From contig NZ_CANMAA010000005.1 of assembly GCF_947495735.1 (NCBI RefSeq), positions 124,001 through 188,000 on the forward strand: DNA of 64,000 nt, read 5' to 3'. Of this stretch, positions 60,334 to 64,000 are shown one piece after another. Source of the DNA: an uncultured Pseudokineococcus sp. GTDB lineage: Bacteria; Actinomycetota; Actinomycetes; Actinomycetales; Quadrisphaeraceae. The first letter of the stretch is position 1, and the number at the start of each line of letters is the position of its first letter. Position numbers and translations under genes: made by a program. The notes under the pieces were generated by a model, which saw only the letters and a list, made by a program, of their open reading frames with translations, was not told where the DNA came from and searched no databases.

Positions 60334-61373
60334 GCGGGGCCCTGCGGGGCGCCCGTCCCGCGCGCACGCGGCCGGTCGTCCTCGGCGTGCTCTGCGCCGG
60401 CGCCGTCTCGGCCCTCGCGGCCTGCTCCGCGGTCGGGGGGCCGGCCGGCACCGAGGCCTCCTCCGGCAGCGCGCTGGCGGGGTCGACGTTCTACCTCGAC
60501 CCCGCCGGTCCCGCGCCGGCGCAGGTCGAGGCGTGGCGCGGGGAGGGCCGCGACGCCGACGCCGCCGACCTGGCGCCGCTGGCGGAGCAGCCCGTCGCCA
60601 CGTGGTTCTCCGGCCAGCAGGAGGACCCCTTCCTGGCCGCGCAGGAGCTGACGACGGCCGCCGAGGCGGCCGGCGAGGTGCCGGTGCTCGTCGCCTACAA
60701 CCTCCCCGACCGCGACTGCGGCTCCTACTCCGCGGGGGGCGCCGCGGACGCCGACGCCTGGTTCTCCTGGCTCGGGTCGCTGGCCGCGGGCCTGGAGGAC
60801 CGCCCGGCCGTCGTCGTGCTGGAGCCGGACGCCGTCGCCCACGCGCTGCAGGGCTGCTCCGGGGAGTCCGCGCAGGAGCGGTTCCGGATGCTCGCCGCGG
60901 GCGTGGACCTCCTCCAGGAGCAGGAGGGCGCCCGGGTCTACGTGGACGCCGGCCACTCCGGCTGGCTCGAGGACCTCGACGAGCTGGCCGCCGCGCTGCG
61001 CGCCAGCGGCGTCGGGCAGGCCGACGGCTTCGCGCTCAACACCTCGAACTTCCGGACGACGGAGGACTCCCTCGCCTACGGCGAGCGGCTGTCCTCCCGG
61101 CTCGGCGGAGCGCGCTTCGTCGTCGACACCGGCCGCAACGGGGCCGGGCCCTCGGGCGCCCCCGAGGGCAGCGCGGACGACTGGTGCAACCCGGCCGGCC
61201 GCGCGATCGGCGCCGCCCCCACCGCCGACGTCGACAGCCCGCACGCCGACGCCCTGCTGTGGGTCAAGCAGCCCGGGCACTCCGACGGCGCCTGCCGCCC
61301 GGGCGAGCCCGAGGCCGGCACCTGGTGGCCCGAGCAGGCCCTCGACCTGGCGCGCCGCGGCGCGGGCGCCTGA
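60330..61373 (+). CDS. GH6 lipoprotein glycosidase of the cslA operon
   Basis: 347 residues. VSALAACSAVGG gives a lipobox with lipidated C32, so the enzyme is tethered outside the membrane. LVAYNLPDRDCGSYSAGG is GH6 signature 1 (D129), VVVLEPDAVA is signature 2 (D167), and LLWVKQPGHSDGAC is the C-terminal active-site segment. GH6 enzymes hydrolyse beta-1,4-glucan. In related operons (cslZ) the enzyme trims or releases the CslA product. The GTG start overlaps the GlxA-like gene by 4 bp. Confidence 0.92.
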   Translation: MSGALRGARPARTRPVVLGVLCAGAVSALAACSAVGGPAGTEASSGSALAGSTFYLDPAGPAPAQVEAWRGEGRDADAADLAPLAEQPVATWFSGQQEDPFLAAQELTTAAEAAGEVPVLVAYNLPDRDCGSYSAGGAADADAWFSWLGSLAAGLEDRPAVVVLEPDAVAHALQGCSGESAQERFRMLAAGVDLLQEQEGARVYVDAGHSGWLEDLDELAAALRASGVGQADGFALNTSNFRTTEDSLAYGERLSSRLGGARFVVDTGRNGAGPSGAPEGSADDWCNPAGRAIGAAPTADVDSPHADALLWVKQPGHSDGACRPGEPEAGTWWPEQALDLARRGAGA

Positions 61374-61752
61374 GAGCATCACCGCCGCACGTCCGCTTAC
61401 GCACGTCTCCCCGGAGGAGTCCCCACCCATGCGCGCCCGCTCGTCCACCGACCCGTCCCGCGCCGGGGACCGCGCGCCGCACCGGCTCCCGAGGGGGGTC
61501 TGAGCCGCCGTGGACCTCGACGACCACCGGAGCGGTGCCGACGACCTCGACGGCACCGGGGATCCTCTGCGGATGCACACCGAGCACGACGGCTTCCAGC
61601 GGGCGAGCCCGCCGGGGGACCGGGTCGAGTGGGAGGGCCTCGAGCGGGCGATCGCCGAGCGGGAGCTCGCCCTCCTCGACGGGACCGCGGGAGACGGCGA
61701 CGAGAGCGAGATCGGGGGTCCAGCCGGTGACCCGTCCGGCCGATACCCCCGC
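61374..61752 (+). other. Leader region before the GH13 gene with small open frames
   Basis: A 24-codon open frame (61429-61503) has a good GGAGGAG site nine bases upstream of its ATG. Six bases after its stop, GTG 61510 opens a frame that is continuous with the GH13 gene and has a GAGGGGGG site before it. The 81 codons from 61510 to 61752 are acidic (DLDDHRSGADDLDGTG, ERAIAERELALLDG) and match no domain. They could be an N-terminal extension of the GH13 protein or a translated leader. Confidence 0.45.
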
Positions 61753-63471
61753 ATGGCCACCACCGCCACGGACCTCGCCCCCCTCGCCGCCCCGTCTGCG
61801 GGCCTGCCCCGCCAGCGCGCGGTCTGCGGCTCCGCGCCCGCCGCGCTGCCGGACGTCCTCGTCGCCGGCGGCACCGCCGACGGGTGGTGGCGCGACGCCG
61901 TCGTCTACCAGGTGTACCTCCGCTCGTTCGCCGACGCCGACGCCGACGGCGTGGGCGACCTCGCCGGCCTGCGCGCCCGGCTGCCGCACCTCGCCTGGCT
62001 CGGCGTGGACGCGCTGTGGATCACCCCGCACTACCCCTCGGGCGGCGCCGACGGCGGCTACGACGTCTGCGACTACCGCGACGTCGACCCCGAGCTGGGC
62101 ACGGTCGACGACGTGCGCCTGCTGGTCGAGGACGCGCACGCGCTCGGGCTGCGGGTGCTGCTCGACGTCGTGCCGAACCACACCTCCGACCGCCACCCGT
62201 GGTTCGAGGCCGCGCTCGCCGACCCGAGCAGCGAGCACGCCCGCAAGTACGTCTTCGCGCCCGCCTCGCCGGAGCCGCCGAACAACTGGGTCAGCCTCTT
62301 CGGCGGCAGCGCGTGGTCGCGCACCCCCGACGGCCGCTGGTACCTGCACCTGTTCTCCCCCGAGCAGCCCGACCTGGACTGGCGCGAGCCGTCGGTGGCC
62401 GAGGACTTCGAGGAGACGCTCCGCTTCTGGCTCGACCTGGGGGTCGACGGCTTCCGCGTCGACGTCGCCTACGGGCTCTTCAAGGACCCCGAGCTGCGCG
62501 ACAACCCGGGCACCTACTCGCCGACGCTCTTCGGCCACGGCGACGAGCAGCGCCACACCTGGGACCAGGCCGAGGTGCACACCGTCTGGCGGCGCTGGCG
62601 CGCGCTGGTCGACTCCTACGAGGGCACCGGCGGCGGGCGCCGCATGCTCGTCGGCGAGGTCTGCCTGGCCGACCTCGACCGCGTGGCGGCCTACGTCCGC
62701 CCGGACGAGATGCACCAGGCCTTCGCCTTCCGGCTGCTGAAGTCGCCGTGGGACGCCGCGTCCTTCGCCGAGGGCGTCTGCTCGGCGCTGACGGCGTTCG
62801 ACCGCGTGGGCGCCCCGGTGTCGTGGGTGCTCGGCAACCACGACAAGGACCGGCAGGTCACCCGCTTCGGCGGTGGCGCGCACGGCCTCTCGCGCGCCCG
62901 CGCCGCGGCGATGCTCGTCCTGGCGCTGCCCGGCTCGCCCTACCTGTACGCGGGCGAGGAGCTCGGCCTGCCGCAGGTCGTCGTCCCCGACGAGGCCAAG
63001 CAGGACCCGATCTTCCACCGCTCCGGCGGGCTCCGCGCCGGCCGCGACGGCTGCCGCATCCCCATGCCGTGGAGCACCGGCCCCGCGGCCGGCTTCTCGG
63101 GCGAGCGGGCCGTCGAGCCGTGGCTGCCGCAGCCGGAGGCCTGGGACGAGCTGTCCGTCGAGCGCCAGGCGCAGGACCCGACGTCGACCCTCTGGCTGTA
63201 CCGGACGGCGCTCGTGCTGCGCCGCGAGCTGCGCGCCCTCGGTGGCGGCCGGGCGTCGGTCGAGCGCTCCGGCGACGTGCTCGCCGTCCACCGCGGCGAC
63301 GAGGCGACCGGCTCGCTCACCTGCTGGGTCAACATGGGCCACGAGGCCGTCGCCGTCCCCTGCGCCGGGGACGTCGTGCTGGCCTCCGAGGAGTCGGTGA
63401 CCGCCGGCGACGGCTGGGTGCACCTGCCCGCCAGCACCGCCGTCTGGGTCTCCGAGCCCGCGCGCGCCTGA
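61753..63471 (+). CDS. GH13 alpha-glucosidase / oligo-1,6-glucosidase
   Basis: 572 residues from ATG 61753 (or 653 from GTG 61510). WWRDAVVYQVYLRSFAD opens the barrel, then LLDVVPNHTSDRHPWF (region I), DGFRVDVAYG with nucleophile D237 (region II), MLVGEVCL with general acid E302 (region III) and VLGNHDKDR with D364 (region IV). The short N-terminus, the DADGVGDLAGL segment and the Val after NHD-type motifs fit alpha-glucosidases acting on oligosaccharides. There is no signal peptide, so it is cytosolic. Confidence 0.92.
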   Translation: MATTATDLAPLAAPSAGLPRQRAVCGSAPAALPDVLVAGGTADGWWRDAVVYQVYLRSFADADADGVGDLAGLRARLPHLAWLGVDALWITPHYPSGGADGGYDVCDYRDVDPELGTVDDVRLLVEDAHALGLRVLLDVVPNHTSDRHPWFEAALADPSSEHARKYVFAPASPEPPNNWVSLFGGSAWSRTPDGRWYLHLFSPEQPDLDWREPSVAEDFEETLRFWLDLGVDGFRVDVAYGLFKDPELRDNPGTYSPTLFGHGDEQRHTWDQAEVHTVWRRWRALVDSYEGTGGGRRMLVGEVCLADLDRVAAYVRPDEMHQAFAFRLLKSPWDAASFAEGVCSALTAFDRVGAPVSWVLGNHDKDRQVTRFGGGAHGLSRARAAAMLVLALPGSPYLYAGEELGLPQVVVPDEAKQDPIFHRSGGLRAGRDGCRIPMPWSTGPAAGFSGERAVEPWLPQPEAWDELSVERQAQDPTSTLWLYRTALVLRRELRALGGGRASVERSGDVLAVHRGDEATGSLTCWVNMGHEAVAVPCAGDVVLASEESVTAGDGWVHLPASTAVWVSEPARA

Positions 63472-63482
63472 CCCTCGTCGGC

Positions 63483-63578
63483 CGCCAGGCGACCTGCAGA
63501 GCTCCCGATCACCGGGCGTCGTCGCAGGTCAGAGGCCTGCGACGACGCCGAGCGAGGACTTCTGCAGGTCGCCTGGCG
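63483..63578. repeat. Dispersed nested inverted repeat, copy 3 (most complete)
   Basis: Outer arms of 18 bp pair perfectly, CGCCAGGCGACCTGCAGA (63483-63500) with TCTGCAGGTCGCCTGGCG (63561-63578). An inner 12-bp stem, CGTCGTCGCAGG with CCTGCGACGACG (63517-63528 and 63536-63547), has a 7-nt loop. It lies between the convergent GH13 and GH2 genes. Confidence 0.85.
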
Positions 63579-63588
63579 ACGCCCTGCC

Positions 63589-64000
63589 TCAGACGCCGCG
63601 CAGCGCCACGCGGAAGGACCGCGCGGAGGGGCGCAGCTGGTGCTGGGGCAGGACGTCGAGGCCGCAGGCCCGTGAGCCCAGGCCGTGCTGGGCGGCGTCC
63701 AGGTGCAGCACGACGCGGTCCGAGGCGGGCAGCTCGTGGTCGTGCGCGGCCTCCGCCAGCTCCTGCGGGGTCCACCGGCGGGCGGAGAACCCCACGCGCC
63801 GCTCGCCCGGGCGGTCGGCGAGCGAGGTCACGTGCAGCCCGCCCTGCGGCCCGGTCAGCTGGACCCACCGCACGTCGGGCCGGTGCCCGCTCTCCTGCGG
63901 GCTGGCGTAGGCGACGGCGAGGTCGTCGACGGCGCGGGTGAAGGCGCCGACCACCGCGGCGTGGTCGGAGTCGGCGTAGGACTCGTCGGGTCCGGTGCCG
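63589..64000 (-). CDS. GH2 beta-galactosidase, C-terminal part (5' end outside window)
   Basis: The frame runs off the right edge. The visible 136 residues include GPDESYADSDHAAVVGAFTR, YASPQESGHRPDVRWVQLTG and HLDAAQHGLGSRACG. These are hallmarks of the large beta-sandwich domain 5 of LacZ-type GH2 enzymes (GPxESYxD, PQExGxRxDVRW, DxxQxGLGxxSCG-like). The catalytic barrel is upstream, outside the window. It probably hydrolyses beta-galactosides in the cytosol. Confidence 0.88.
   Translation of the reverse strand, partial: GTGPDESYADSDHAAVVGAFTRAVDDLAVAYASPQESGHRPDVRWVQLTGPQGGLHVTSLADRPGERRVGFSARRWTPQELAEAAHDHELPASDRVVLHLDAAQHGLGSRACGLDVLPQHQLRPSARSFRVALRGV

Noticed and set aside
21109-63578. 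CRISPR interpretation of the repeated units
   Set aside because: Copies are tens of kilobases apart with no regular spacers and no cas genes.

Overview
The window is chromosomal DNA from a very high-GC actinobacterium. Coding sequence is strongly biased to G or C at third positions, GTG starts are common, and translationally coupled GTGA/ATGA gene junctions are frequent. Families such as the CslA/GlxA/GH6 locus, PadR pairs, TctCBA, DUF4832 proteins and Tat-exported hydrolases also fit Actinomycetota. The sequence alone does not fix a genus. I saw no rRNA, tRNA, CRISPR array, phage module or insertion sequence.

Layout. (1) 1-5750 is a surface-polysaccharide or lipid-linked sugar locus: a family 2 glycosyltransferase cut by the window edge, two large polytopic membrane proteins, a SAM methyltransferase and a GtrA flippase-like protein. 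(2) 5877-13360 is an amino-sugar catabolic operon read leftward (SIS isomerase/deaminase, ROK kinase, NagA-type deacetylase, PfkB kinase, class II aldolase, DUF5596 protein). It is divergent from a DeoR regulator and followed by a second DeoR gene. The gene set fits a GalNAc-to-tagatose-phosphate route. (3) 13537-19832 holds a secreted DUF4874/DUF4832 protein, then a Gfo/Idh/MocA oxidoreductase coupled to a sugar ABC importer. (4) 19878-23039 carries a stand-alone PTS IIA(Glc) protein, a hemerythrin, a PadR/membrane protein pair and a small orphan protein. (5) 23204-30522 is a peptidoglycan-salvage regulon: NagZ, NamZ, an AmiE-like serine hydrolase, and facing them MurQ with a GntR/UTRA regulator. 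(6) 30710-32532 is a TetR/DUF418 pair around a perfect palindrome. (7) 32739-39231 is a GH38 alpha-mannosidase with a second sugar ABC importer. (8) 39380-42538 is a TctCBA tripartite carboxylate transporter. (9) 42766-55915 is mixed housekeeping and accessory genes: USP, MFS, a DhaK-DhaL fusion kinase, a subtilase, a frameshifted PhoD, MerR/SulP and a GGDEF-EAL protein. (10) 56112-61373 is a CslA-type beta-glycan synthase operon with a GlxA-like protein and a GH6 lipoprotein, preceded by a decayed GH6 remnant on the opposite strand. (11) 61753-64000 has a GH13 alpha-glucosidase and the end of a GH2 beta-galactosidase.

Much of the window deals with taking up and breaking down glycans: GalNAc or GlcNAc, muropeptides, mannosides, alpha-glucosides and beta-galactosides. 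Each module has its own local regulator or transporter.

Three observations stand out. The GlxA homologue in the cellulose-synthase-like operon appears to have lost every residue of the copper-radical active site. A nested inverted repeat occurs in three copies, each between convergent genes. A frameshifted GH6 relic lies just upstream of the operon that carries the intact GH6 gene.
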